DNA of 64,000 bases from assembly GCF_001623875.1 (NCBI RefSeq), contig NZ_LWAE01000005.1, forward strand, positions 124,001 to 188,000. Direction: 5' to 3'. How positions within the stretch are numbered: position 1 is the first letter of the stretch; the number at the start of each line of letters is the position of its first letter. This stretch comes from Clostridium magnum DSM 2767. Its GTDB lineage: Bacteria; Bacillota; Clostridia; Clostridiales; Clostridiaceae. The position numbers were made by a program, and so were the translations under genes. Below are positions 8,946 to 18,060 of the stretch, piece by piece. Below the pieces are notes generated by a model, which worked only from the letters and a program-made list of their open reading frames with translations, was not told where the DNA came from and did no database searches.

Positions 8946-10154
8946 TTATCTTGTAAGACCAAGCTGATTAATTTTTACTTCCACATTCACAGTAACTCTA
9001 AGTGTTTTAAATACTTCATCCCAATTATCTTTTAGCTTATCCCAAGCCTTTGGTGCAAATCTTTGTATATTTGTGCCAAAGTAAAATACATCTGCACCGT
9101 ATTCCCTCTGAACATAGGATATAGTATCTTCTATTTGCTTTTTTATCTTTTTTTCAGCCGCCTTTTCAAGCTGAGAACAAAATTCTGAATTAAATACATT
9201 ACGAAGGCCTGGTAAACTTGTTTCACCAATATCTAAATTTGCTTTAATATCAAGTTCCATTTCGACAGAGTCCTCAGTTACTATTGGTTTTTGTTTTGTT
9301 TTTATTTTTTTTATTTCCAATGTAAAGGGGGAGTTACTACATTCTGGGAGGTTAACTGAAACTAAGCCACCATTGGCGTAATTAACTATCCATTTAAGGT
9401 AGCTAGTTCTAATTTCATCAAGCCAGCCTACCATTTTATTGTCTTTGAAAACTGCACACCCCGCATCTTTGATTTCATATTTATTTGCAACAACTTTAGG
9501 AAGTACAAAGTCTCTATGTTCATGTATTGCCTCAGATACTTTCCCCAAATCTGTCTTATGCAGCAGTCTTGATGTTTTGAAATTATTATTTGGCAGTGAT
9601 TTTAAATATTGTGAAGGAGAATTGTCTATTTTAGGTATTACTCGCAGAAGGTCAGCTGCATGGCCTGGAGTGATAAAAACCTTTGTTCTTCTTCTCATTT
9701 CCGTGTCTCTCAAAAACATATCTAGAAGTTTTGATATATCATCTTCTGCCACATCTGAATTTATTACAATAGACTGAAGATGAGAATAGTAAGGTGGATA
9801 ATTTAATCTGGTAGAATATTGTCTGTTAGCTTCAAAAAAAGTATTTGATATAACAGTTAAAGTCCAATTCCGTGCCTTATCTGCATTTCCTCCTGACTGA
9901 CCAGAAGGCTTATTTAAGGAGCTGGAGATTATAGGGACATCTATTGTAAAGGCATATAGAGGTCCAGTAGTTTCAAGGGGCATATATTCAAAGGATGCTG
10001 TGTTTAAGTTTTTAGTATCAGCTTTATCTATTGCGACTCCAAGAATATATCCTCGTCTTTCTATTTCAATTTTACCCCAGCAACCACTAAGAATGAAAAC
10101 AGTTATAGAAATAAGTGATAATAAAAATAATCTTCGGAGGATATTATTTTTCAT
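8946..10154 (-). CDS. gerC: Spore germination protein, Ger(x)C family lipoprotein
   Basis: Third subunit of a nutrient germinant receptor in the spore inner membrane. A signal peptide ends in lipobox ILSGC, followed by WGKIEIERRGYILGVAIDKA, typical of GerC N-termini. The remainder (402 residues) is the soluble Ger(x)C fold. Its ATG overlaps the gerB stop by one base (TAATG), with AAGGACG inside the end of gerB, so translation is coupled. It is the last gene of gerA-gerB-gerC. Confidence 0.9.
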   Translation of the reverse strand: MKNNILRRLFLLSLISITVFILSGCWGKIEIERRGYILGVAIDKADTKNLNTASFEYMPLETTGPLYAFTIDVPIISSSLNKPSGQSGGNADKARNWTLTVISNTFFEANRQYSTRLNYPPYYSHLQSIVINSDVAEDDISKLLDMFLRDTEMRRRTKVFITPGHAADLLRVIPKIDNSPSQYLKSLPNNNFKTSRLLHKTDLGKVSEAIHEHRDFVLPKVVANKYEIKDAGCAVFKDNKMVGWLDEIRTSYLKWIVNYANGGLVSVNLPECSNSPFTLEIKKIKTKQKPIVTEDSVEMELDIKANLDIGETSLPGLRNVFNSEFCSQLEKAAEKKIKKQIEDTISYVQREYGADVFYFGTNIQRFAPKAWDKLKDNWDEVFKTLRVTVNVEVKINQLGLTR

Positions 10155-11236
10155 TATTTAGCACGTCCTTTCTTAAAAAATGCAGTTAAAGTAACCATTG
10201 GAACATACAAAAAAGCCAAAAGAATTATTCCGTTATTAGCCCATTCCAGCATTTTAAATACTTCCACATTATTTCGAGGCAATAAAGCTATAATAAAAAT
10301 AAAGGGTAATTGTGCTAATTTTACTAAAGCATCTTTTTTAGTATTAAAAAATGCTTTAGTACTGATAGTTGATATTAAAAAATAAACTATAAATGTAGTG
10401 ATTGAATTTGGAATCCAAGCTGCCATAAATAAACTTTCAGCTCTTTCAAACACTTCGCTATTCAACTGAATTGCCTTTGATAGGGTAAGTGTTGGAAAAG
10501 TCAGATAATTAATTTCTTCAGCTCCAAAAACCATAATACAAAGAGCGACAAATACTGAATAAATGATGGTGGATACTATAATTCCTAAATTAACATATTT
10601 TTTTGTAGCCTGGGGGGCTTTAAACATGGGCAGTAAAAAAGCAAATACAAATGCAGCTGCTGCAGGATTCAGTGAACTAATTGAGCCCTTTAAAACAGGC
10701 AGAACCCCCTTATACATAGGTGGATATAAATTGTATGGAGTTATAGCTGTAAGAGCTATTATTATTAACAGAAGTATAAACAACAATATTATTGGAAGTA
10801 GAATATCAAATACTATACTTATTGTTTCAAAATCCATTAGAATGCAGTAGGTTACTATTGACATAGTAGCTATTAATATTATAATAACAGGAGTTTGATC
10901 AAGTAGAAACATACTTACACTTTCAGAAAAAAGCCGAATAGATATCCCATTTATATAAATATTGTAAATTATATTCACTAGGATAAATACTTTTCCTAAA
11001 AACCTTCCATAAAGCTTTTCCATAATCTGAGCATAATTTAATTCGGGGTATTGTTTGCAAACCCAAAAGCCTTGTTGAGTATTAAGTAAAATAATTGCTC
11101 CTATTATTAAAGGAGAAAGCCAAGCATCATTTTTAGCATATTTAACAGCACTTGAGGGCATGGTTATTAGTTCAATTCCGATCATAGCATTGATAACAAT
11201 GCTTAACATTCTAATACTTTCCAGTTTTTTATTCAT
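10154..11236 (-). CDS. gerB: Spore germination protein, GerB/GerAB amino-acid-permease family
   Basis: About ten transmembrane helices over 360 residues, belonging to the APC-superfamily spore germination permeases thought to bind the germinant. It starts MNKKLESIRMLSIVINAMIG and contains long hydrophobic runs with a Pro/Tyr-rich loop near the centre (TPYNLYPPMYKG). The start is preceded by AAAAGGGATG and lies inside the last eight bases of gerA, indicating tight coupling. The germinant cannot be predicted. Confidence 0.9.
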   Translation of the reverse strand: MNKKLESIRMLSIVINAMIGIELITMPSSAVKYAKNDAWLSPLIIGAIILLNTQQGFWVCKQYPELNYAQIMEKLYGRFLGKVFILVNIIYNIYINGISIRLFSESVSMFLLDQTPVIIILIATMSIVTYCILMDFETISIVFDILLPIILLFILLLIIIALTAITPYNLYPPMYKGVLPVLKGSISSLNPAAAAFVFAFLLPMFKAPQATKKYVNLGIIVSTIIYSVFVALCIMVFGAEEINYLTFPTLTLSKAIQLNSEVFERAESLFMAAWIPNSITTFIVYFLISTISTKAFFNTKKDALVKLAQLPFIFIIALLPRNNVEVFKMLEWANNGIILLAFLYVPMVTLTAFFKKGRAK

Positions 11237-12806
11237 TCAAATCATCCCTTTTATCATTCTTTGCTCTTACGGTATCTTCAGTCTCGAGATACTCTGGCCT
11301 TTTGTGAACAATATGCAGCGGAGCAATGATGAAGGTGTCCTTTAGGGTTTCCTTATTATATGGAGAATAGTCTGATAAATATTTTATTCCAAAATTCTCA
11401 AGAGAAGCTGCATGAACTAATACTGCAAAAGCCCCAATTACAAAACCAAATAATCCTAAAAAGGTGGCACAAATTATTAAAAATAATCTTATTGCAATAG
11501 TGGAAAGGGAAAATGTATAATTTGGCAAGGTATATGATGAAATAGCAGATAAGGCAACTATAACAACTATTATGGGACTTACAATACCTGCCTGAACAAC
11601 TGATTGACCTATAACTAATGCTCCAACAATACCTACTGTCTGACCTACTGCCTTGGGAAGACGTATAGCAGCTTCCTGTATCAGATACAAAGCTGTTTCC
11701 ATTATTAGAATTTCCAATGTGACAGTAAAAGGCATACTAACTCTTGTGCCGGTAATCGATAAAGCCAGAGAGGTAGGAAGTAATCCAGGATGATATGTTG
11801 TTAGAGCTATATACAATGCAGAAATAGAACAAGCTTCAAAAAAACCTAAGTATCTTATAATTCTAAGTAGGGAAGTTATAATTGATTTCTCGTAGTAATC
11901 ATCTGGAGTGCTTAAGAACAAATTAAATGTTGTAGGTACAATAAGTACATAAGGTGTTTGATCAACAAGAATTGCTGCTCTACCTTCAAGTATTGCACTT
12001 GTTATTCTATCTACTCTTTCAGTAGCAGCCATCTGAGGAAACACAGTCCATTTATGCTTTTGAATAAGAGCCTGAATCTGATTACTTGCAACTATACCAT
12101 CAATATCAATTTCATTAATCTTATTTCTTATTGCCTGAGGTAAATCTTTATTTATTACTCCTTTTAGGTATACTATGGCTACAGAAGTTTTAGTTCGTTT
12201 TCCAATATTTAAAATCTCAATATTTAAATCAGGAGTTTTTATCATTTTTCTTAGCAAAACGATATTAGTATTTAAACTTTCTACAAATGCTTGTTTTCCA
12301 CCTCTTACTGATTGCTCAGTATCAGGTTTTTCAATATTACGTCCCTTCATATCGTTATTACTTATTATAAATGAGGTACTACACCCATCAAAGAACACAA
12401 TAGTGTTTCCACATAAAATTTCATATACAAGAACATCAAAGGTGAAGCCTTCTTTAATCTCATTGGAAGTTATAACTTTTTCCTTAACGTAATTAATACT
12501 AATATCACTATTTTCAATATCTGAATCTTTAAAAGCTAATATTGGTTTAATAATATTCTCGGTCACAAGCTGTTTATCAATCATTCCATCTACATATACT
12601 ATTAATATTGGAATATTTTGTTTTGAAAGCGATAACTTTCTTTGGATGATACCACTATTATTATCAAACACAGTTTCTATAACTTTGGCATTGTTATCAA
12701 CATTATTGAATACTTGTATTCTTTTTAGTTTCTCATATATATAGTTTTCACTGCTAATTTTTGTTTCAATATTAGGATTCTTGCGAAATTTATTAAATAT
12801 ACTCAA
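11229..12806 (-). CDS. gerA: Spore germination protein, GerA family
   Basis: First subunit of the germinant receptor. A large hydrophilic N-terminal part (to about residue 290) is followed by four to five membrane spans (from FLSTPDDYYEKSI through SLALSITGTRVSMPFTVTL) and a short C-terminal tail, as in GerAA. The TTG at 12806 is preferred because AAGGA lies nine bases upstream; the ATG at 12824 has no ribosome binding site. The operon is probably switched on in the forespore, but I cannot point to a convincing sigma-G promoter. Confidence 0.88.
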   Translation of the reverse strand: MSIFNKFRKNPNIETKISSENYIYEKLKRIQVFNNVDNNAKVIETVFDNNSGIIQRKLSLSKQNIPILIVYVDGMIDKQLVTENIIKPILAFKDSDIENSDISINYVKEKVITSNEIKEGFTFDVLVYEILCGNTIVFFDGCSTSFIISNNDMKGRNIEKPDTEQSVRGGKQAFVESLNTNIVLLRKMIKTPDLNIEILNIGKRTKTSVAIVYLKGVINKDLPQAIRNKINEIDIDGIVASNQIQALIQKHKWTVFPQMAATERVDRITSAILEGRAAILVDQTPYVLIVPTTFNLFLSTPDDYYEKSIITSLLRIIRYLGFFEACSISALYIALTTYHPGLLPTSLALSITGTRVSMPFTVTLEILIMETALYLIQEAAIRLPKAVGQTVGIVGALVIGQSVVQAGIVSPIIVVIVALSAISSYTLPNYTFSLSTIAIRLFLIICATFLGLFGFVIGAFAVLVHAASLENFGIKYLSDYSPYNKETLKDTFIIAPLHIVHKRPEYLETEDTVRAKNDKRDDLNE

Positions 12807-12904
12807 GCAGAACATTCCTTTCATTTAAGTTTTAATAATAATTTAGTATAAGCAAAAAATATAAAATTTATTTAGTTAACATTTAACTTTGTGCTTACAA
12901 TTTG

Positions 12905-13232
12905 TCCTTTTCAAGTTTAGATGATTTTGGGTTTTTAATGTAATCAATTTGCCAAGCAGGATCCAGGAACTAATGAAGAAGTAAATAAATTTTGCACACT
13001 AAATTATGGTGTTACTTTTACTATGTTTGAAAAAATAGATGTAAATGTAGATAACGCTCATACATTATTTAAATATTTAACTAACGAAGCAAAAGGGATT
13101 TTTAATAATAAGATAAAGTGGAATTTTACTAAATTTTTAATTGATTCTGAAGGAAATATAATCAAGAGATATGCACCAACAGTAGTGCTTTCAAAGATAA
13201 AAGAGGATATTAAAAATTTGGTTAATGTATAA
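12905..13232 (+). pseudogene. Decayed glutathione peroxidase, C-terminal part
   Basis: From 12942 the frame reads NQFAKQDPGTNEEVNKFC, then YGVTFTMFEKIDVN and IKWNFTKFLIDSEG, all hallmarks of the second half of glutathione peroxidases. The first half, with the peroxidatic Cys, is missing. A stop codon sits where the FPCNQF motif should begin, and the bases before it show shifted traces of the same motif. It lies 240 bases upstream of an intact paralogue and lacks the insert that paralogue carries, so it is an older related copy rather than a recent duplicate. Confidence 0.75.
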
Positions 13233-13455
13233 TAATTGCTTATAACAAACATGATGAAGCTGAAACTAACTTCATCTCTACAATTGCATCAAAAGTGTAT
13301 TATATACCTATGTATAAGGACATAATAGAAGTGGATAAGTCTATAGAAATCATAAATGATATACCAGCGAAAATCTCAGGTGAAACTTTTGTAAAAAAAC
13401 TAATACTTTAGCAGCCTTATCTGCAGTAGCTTATTTAGATCAATTTAAAAAATAG
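13232..13455 (+). pseudogene. Decayed thioredoxin-reductase-like gene fragment
   Basis: One frame reads IIAYNKHDEAETNFISTI then ASKVYYIPMYKDI, resembling the second nucleotide-domain region of thioredoxin-reductase-family flavoproteins. After FVKK the frame shifts and continues NTLAALSAVAYLDQFKK and stop, resembling the C-terminal end of the same family. The N-terminal FAD half and a large central part are missing. The absence of a GxGxxA loop fits the ferredoxin-linked clostridial type, but this rests on motif memory only. A reductase beside a peroxidase would be a natural pair. Confidence 0.45.
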
Positions 13456-13471
13456 AAAGGCAGAGATTAAT

Positions 13472-14011
13472 ATGATATATGATTACAAAGTAAAGGATAT
13501 TAAAGGTAATGAAATTTCCATGAGTGAATACAGGGGGAAAGTGCTTTTAATAGTTAATACAGCTACAGGCTGTGGGTTTACACCGCAATATGATGGGCTT
13601 CAAAAGCTATACGATAAATATAAAGATAGCGGCTTTGAAGTACTGGATTTTCCAAGTAACCAATTTTTTGAGCAGGCCCCTGGAGAGAACGAAGAAATTT
13701 CCCAGTTCTGTAAGATAAACTTTGGAACGACTTTCAAAACTTTTGGTAAGATTGATGTTAATGGCGAAAATGCAACTGAATTATATAAGTTCTTAAAGGC
13801 AGAATTACCAAAGGCTGAGGAAGATGCTGCATCAGAAGGATTATATCAAAAATTACAAGAATATGGCTTTAGCACAACAGGGGATGACATTAAATGGAAT
13901 TTTACTAAATTTCTTGTAGATAGAAATGGGAAAGTTGTTGCTAGGTATGCACCAACATATGAGCCGGAAAAATTGGATGAAACCATTAAAGATTTACTTG
14001 AAGAAAAATAA
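13472..14011 (+). CDS. Glutathione peroxidase family protein (thiol peroxidase)
   Basis: Reduces hydroperoxides, in anaerobes normally using thioredoxin rather than glutathione. The peroxidatic site is NTATGCGFTPQY with Cys, not selenocysteine. Catalytic Gln and Trp regions are present (NQFFEQAPGENEE, KWNFTKFLVD). The second Cys of FPCNQF is Ser here (FPSNQF), while the Cys of SQFCKINFG, the resolving Cys in thioredoxin-dependent members, is kept. An insert of about 20 residues precedes KWNF. AGAAAGGCAG lies upstream. It was probably once partnered by the decayed reductase just before it. Confidence 0.92.
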   Translation: MIYDYKVKDIKGNEISMSEYRGKVLLIVNTATGCGFTPQYDGLQKLYDKYKDSGFEVLDFPSNQFFEQAPGENEEISQFCKINFGTTFKTFGKIDVNGENATELYKFLKAELPKAEEDAASEGLYQKLQEYGFSTTGDDIKWNFTKFLVDRNGKVVARYAPTYEPEKLDETIKDLLEEK

Positions 14012-14085
14012 AATTAAAGGCTTGGAAAGTTTTTATGTTAATAGCCTGCCTTTGCGAAAGTGTTATTTGTTGTTTAAAAGGCATG

Positions 14086-14124
14086 GATGTGGTGTAGTAA
14101 GTTTAAACTACATCACATCTTTTT
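14086..14124 (+). terminator. Rho-independent terminator
   Basis: GATGTGGTGTAGT pairs with ACTACATCACATC and is followed by TTTTT; it ends the peroxidase transcript. Confidence 0.85.
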
Positions 14125-14276
14125 ATATTGAAAAAGTTCTATTTGAAATCAAATAAATTCCATAGCTTACCATTTTTTCTGAATTTTCGATTAAAACTAT
14201 AAATTAAATTATATTATTTAAGAGCATAATATAATTAATGTATTTTCAGTAGAATATTATTTTTAGGAGGCAATCT

Positions 14277-14669
14277 ATGAAATCAATTTTTCCAGATACA
14301 ACAAAAAGAGTACAGATGCACACTAATGAGCGAGTAAACAATAAAATCAAGGAACAGACTTTTGCAAATATTTGCATGTATCAGGATAAGAGTGAAGATG
14401 AAATTGTTTATAGAATAAAAGAGTTAGATGCAGAATGGGATATTGAAAGGGTCTTGGAAGCCAACGCAGCTAGCGCTGTAGTTATTAGTACAATATTGGG
14501 TTTTACAGTAAATAAAAAGTGGTTTTTGGCAACAGGGGTAGTTGGAGGTTTTTTGCTTCAACATGCACTTCAAGGCTGGTGCCCACCGGTTGAGTTGTTT
14601 AGAAGAATGAGAGTAAGAACTAGCTCAGAAATTAATTATGAGAAAGAAGCACTAAAAAATTTCATTTGA
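14277..14669 (+). CDS. YgaP-type transmembrane-domain (DUF2892-like) protein
   Basis: 130 residues. The N-terminal half is charged and predicted helical (NNKIKEQTFANICMY). A hydrophobic hairpin of two spans follows from about residue 70, ending in the characteristic HALQGWCPPVELFRRMRVRT, which is the conserved end of the YgaP/DUF2892 membrane domain. In other bacteria this domain is fused or linked to rhodanese proteins; no rhodanese is present here. AGGAGGC precedes the ATG. Role unknown beyond probable sulfur or thiol chemistry at the membrane. Confidence 0.75.
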   Translation: MKSIFPDTTKRVQMHTNERVNNKIKEQTFANICMYQDKSEDEIVYRIKELDAEWDIERVLEANAASAVVISTILGFTVNKKWFLATGVVGGFLLQHALQGWCPPVELFRRMRVRTSSEINYEKEALKNFI

Positions 14670-14784
14670 AGTAGTAGAGGAGTTTACACAAGTTTGTAGA
14701 ATAAAGAGAATTAGTAGGAATCTTGTATAGAATATCATATCTATAACTTATAAGTATGAGTATAAATTAAATGGAGGTGGAATT

Positions 14785-15573
14785 GTGGCAGATAATTTAT
14801 TTAATATTAGTGATTATCTTAAGAGAATAAAATATGACGGGAAAACAGACATTTCCTACGAAACTCTTTATAATCTACACGTAGCCCATACATTAAACAT
14901 ACCTTTTGAAAATCTGGACGTATATTATAGAAGACCAATATTGCTTGATAGAGAGTCTTTATATAAGAAGATTGTAGAGAACAGAAGAGGGGGATACTGC
15001 TTTGAAATGAACGGATTATTCTCTTTTATTCTTAAAGAATTGGGATTTAAGGTAACAGACCTATTGGCAAGAGTGGAAGTAGGTGGAAAGTTTTTTTCTC
15101 CTAAAACACACCAGGTACTGATGGTGGAAATCGGCGAGAAAAGATGGTTAGTGGATGTTGGCTTTGGAAGGAATGGTATTATTGCACCTCTATTATTAGA
15201 GGAAGGATTAGACCAACAGCAGTTTAACCATACTTACCGACTAATTAAAGATCCAAAATTCGGATATGTATTACAAGAAAAAGTGGACAATAAAAGTATT
15301 TATATGTATGCTTTCACGTTGGATCAGTGTTACCCTACAGATTATCTTATGTCCAACCATTTTACCTCTAGCTTTCCTGATTCACTCTTTCTCAAAACCC
15401 AATTTTGCACAATGCCAACAAAGGAAGGAAGAGTTGCACTAACCGGAGAGCATTTTAAGATTATTGAAAATGGACGGGTTTCTGAGAAAAAAATATCCAA
15501 TAATGCTGAGTTTAATGAACTGCTTAAAAAACATTTTTCCATAGATTTAGATTTAATTAAGCTGCAGTTTTGA
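14785..15573 (+). CDS. nat: Arylamine N-acetyltransferase
   Basis: Transfers acetyl groups from acetyl-CoA to arylamines. All three catalytic residues are visible: Cys in RRGGYCFEMN, His in KTHQVLMV and Asp in WLVDVGFG. Length of 262 residues is usual. The start is GTG, with TGGAGGTGG directly upstream. It is a stand-alone gene followed by a strong terminator. Confidence 0.95.
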   Translation: MADNLFNISDYLKRIKYDGKTDISYETLYNLHVAHTLNIPFENLDVYYRRPILLDRESLYKKIVENRRGGYCFEMNGLFSFILKELGFKVTDLLARVEVGGKFFSPKTHQVLMVEIGEKRWLVDVGFGRNGIIAPLLLEEGLDQQQFNHTYRLIKDPKFGYVLQEKVDNKSIYMYAFTLDQCYPTDYLMSNHFTSSFPDSLFLKTQFCTMPTKEGRVALTGEHFKIIENGRVSEKKISNNAEFNELLKKHFSIDLDLIKLQF

Positions 15574-15638
15574 AGTAAGTGTAAGCTGAGGTGATTAAAT
15601 TATCACTATTTATAGCAGACTAATAATAAGAAGTTAAC

Positions 15639-15679
15639 AAAAAGCCTGCATTCTAGATTTAAAGAATGCAGGCTTTTTT
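15639..15679 (+). terminator. Rho-independent terminator
   Basis: AAAAAGCCTGCATTCT pairs with AGAATGCAGGCTTTTTT; it ends the acetyltransferase transcript. Confidence 0.88.
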
Positions 15680-15701
15680 GCTTTAATAATAAAAACCAGG
15701 G

Positions 15702-15754
15702 AAAAAATGAACTGTCTTTACAAACAAAAATAATATAAAGCAGTTCATTTTTTT
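15702..15754 (-). terminator. Terminator of the EAL-CBS-GGDEF gene
   Basis: AAAAAATGAACTG and CAGTTCATTTTTTT pair around a loop of about 26 bases. On the minus strand the stem is followed by a run of T, so it fits the gene ending at 15767. Confidence 0.75.
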
Positions 15755-15766
15755 ATTTAGTTAAGT

Positions 15767-17557
15767 TTAGTCAACGGTCTTTATTAAGTAGCAGCTTCCC
15801 TTAATGAATTTTGCTTCTTTTTTTATCGCCGCTGTAAATAATCCAACTTCTTTTGGATCTGAGAAGCTATTTAAGGCACCATATATACCTGCAATTGAAA
15901 GAGAGGTAATTGGAAATACATCTTTATTTCCACGTCTATCTGTTGCTTCAACATACTTGTTATGCCTATCTTTCTCATTAAAAAAATTTAAAATCCCCAT
16001 ATCAAATTTTTTTATTATATTTTCGCATAATTTTTCACATTCTTCAATTGGATTTTCTATTATACCAACAAAATCATCTCCACCTATATGTCCAATAAAT
16101 CCATTGTAAGGAAAACGTGACTTTATTTCAGAGTGTATTAATTGAGCTGTGTATTTAAGAACTCTGTCACCATTTTCAAATCCATAAGTATCATTATAAA
16201 TCTTAAAATTATCCAAATCAAAATAAAGAACACTGCACGTACGTTTAGCTTCAATTATATTATTTATGTTGTTTTGTATAACTGTGTTACCTGGTAATTC
16301 AGTAAGTGGATTAAGTTGTTTTGCGTAATTACACTCCAATGTAGTAGTATAGCTAAGTAAGGATTTTATAGAAACAATACCATAGTACTTGCTATTATTA
16401 GTTATAATAACATAGTCATATATATTTTCTGTTTTTCTAGCCATAGACATTTTCGAGACTTCATTAACTGGTGTACAATAATCTACTATTAAAGGATTAC
16501 TGTCCATCACTAATGAAATAGGACGTCTTGTAAAAACAGCTACGCCATATTGTGTGGCAAGAGCAGAATCTAGTGAGTGTCTCATGATAAGCCCTACTGG
16601 TATATTGTTATTATTTACAATACAGGCTCCTGTAATATCATTATCATCAAAATATTCTTTAATTTCTTTACATTGGGTTGTGGGGCTAAAGGCCTTATCT
16701 CGTCTTACAATTTCGCCTATAGTATTGTATTGGTAACTATAACAAATGTTATTTTTTAGTTTATTACACCTTATAATAAAATCCTTAACGGAGTTTGATA
16801 TATCTAAAAATGTCCCTGCGGGTCGTCCTATAAAGAAGCCTTGTCCAGCATATACACCTAGATTTATTAATGTTTCTAGCTCTTCTTCCGTTTCTATGCC
16901 TTCAGCGATAAGTTTCATATTGGTTGATTCTGAAAGCTTAACAAAACATTCTATTAAAGATTGCTTAAAGGAATCCTCATTGATGTTTCTAATTAAATCC
17001 ATATCAATTTTTATAAAATGAGGCTTTGTTTCATTAAGCATCTTAAGACCCGAATAACCAGAACCAGTATCATCAATGGCAATTTTATAGCCTTGATCTA
17101 CATAATTGCTCAAGGCTTGCTTAAAGCCTTTATAATCTTCTATACAAGTCTTTTCAGTAATTTCGAATATTATACACTCAGGTGACATATTATGCTGAGC
17201 GAGAAATTCCTTTGTAAATCCTTTCTTAAATTTTTCATCCTTAAATATATGGGGATCTACGTTTATAAAGAGATACTTGTTCTTTTCAATATTAGCTGCT
17301 TTTTCAATAGCTTTAATTCTGCATAATTGCTCTAGTTCCCAAGTTTTATTATGAACCTGAGCAGCTTTAAATAATTTGTCAGGCGTTTGCAGTGGTGAAT
17401 CTATAGGGCCTCTGCTCAAAGCTTCATAACCTATAATTTTACCATCAGAAAGTGAAACGATAGGTTGATAGACTGTAGAAATGTTTTTAGTTCTAATTAT
17501 ACTCTTCAATTCTTCCACCTCGGTATAATCTGAAATTTTAACTAATGGATTTATCAT
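15767..17557 (-). CDS. EAL-CBS-GGDEF c-di-GMP signalling protein
   Basis: Domain order: EAL phosphodiesterase at about 15-250, two CBS repeats at about 270-410, GGDEF at about 420-595. The EAL domain keeps the key residues: YEALSRG, FINVDP, FEITE, DDTGSGYSG (DDFGTGYS in most), KIDMDL, AEGIE and QGFFIGRP. The GGDEF site reads GHIGGDDF, with Asp for Glu, so cyclase activity is doubtful; it may bind GTP as a sensor. No membrane span. The ATG at 17557 follows AAGGAG by seven bases; an upstream TTG lacks this. Likely role: cytosolic c-di-GMP breakdown tuned by nucleotides at the CBS pair. Confidence 0.85.
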   Translation of the reverse strand: MINPLVKISDYTEVEELKSIIRTKNISTVYQPIVSLSDGKIIGYEALSRGPIDSPLQTPDKLFKAAQVHNKTWELEQLCRIKAIEKAANIEKNKYLFINVDPHIFKDEKFKKGFTKEFLAQHNMSPECIIFEITEKTCIEDYKGFKQALSNYVDQGYKIAIDDTGSGYSGLKMLNETKPHFIKIDMDLIRNINEDSFKQSLIECFVKLSESTNMKLIAEGIETEEELETLINLGVYAGQGFFIGRPAGTFLDISNSVKDFIIRCNKLKNNICYSYQYNTIGEIVRRDKAFSPTTQCKEIKEYFDDNDITGACIVNNNNIPVGLIMRHSLDSALATQYGVAVFTRRPISLVMDSNPLIVDYCTPVNEVSKMSMARKTENIYDYVIITNNSKYYGIVSIKSLLSYTTTLECNYAKQLNPLTELPGNTVIQNNINNIIEAKRTCSVLYFDLDNFKIYNDTYGFENGDRVLKYTAQLIHSEIKSRFPYNGFIGHIGGDDFVGIIENPIEECEKLCENIIKKFDMGILNFFNEKDRHNKYVEATDRRGNKDVFPITSLSIAGIYGALNSFSDPKEVGLFTAAIKKEAKFIKGSCYLIKTVD

Positions 17558-17860
17558 ACTATAATCTCCTTGTATAATTTTAAATAAATCATTGTGTAAG
17601 TAATTCAAATATATATAGAATAAACACGTGAATTTAGCATATCAATATTCCTTTGGCTTGTGACTTATGTACAATGGGGGCAACTTAATTTTACTAATAC
17701 AAGTATGTTATCAACTTGTTCCATTTTATAGTATAAAAGTAAAACAATAATAATGTAATTGTTAAATTAGTGTTAAATTTGTTAGTCTATTTATTTTTAA
17801 TATCAAATATATATGAACAATATATTTGATTCCTCGATAGAAAAGGGGGTACTTAATACA

Positions 17861-17989
17861 ATGGATTTTATTCTTGTATTCAAAAAATGTATAAGGTATT
17901 GTCGAAGTTTATTAAAAAATTGGATAATGGATACATTTAACATAAACTTAAAGAAGAATAAAAGATTGGTAGATATAATGAATAAATAA
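17861..17989 (+). CDS. Possible small protein, 42 residues
   Basis: ATG preceded by AAAAGGGGGT at a spacing of about ten bases. The peptide begins MDFILVFKKCIRYCRSLLKN and is basic and amphipathic, with two Cys. It stops about 70 bases before the chemoreceptor start and could be a leader peptide or a chance frame. I do not recognise it. The rest of the interval 17558-18060 holds no other convincing feature. Confidence 0.3.
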   Translation: MDFILVFKKCIRYCRSLLKNWIMDTFNINLKKNKRLVDIMNK

Positions 17990-18060
17990 GTATAAAATAG
18001 GCACTAGCAATGAAAGGTTGGTGTTACATGTGGCAAAATATTTATTTGGGGGGAATTATA

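Noticed and set aside
12825..12900. Sigma-G promoter for the ger operon
   Set aside because: TATACTA at a plausible place with a poor -35; too many such matches in AT-rich sequence.
17761..17800. TTAAAT repeats upstream of the chemoreceptor as another Pho box
   Set aside because: Only two hexamers are in 11-base step and both deviate from TTAACA; the site is almost 300 bases from the gene, in AT-rich DNA.
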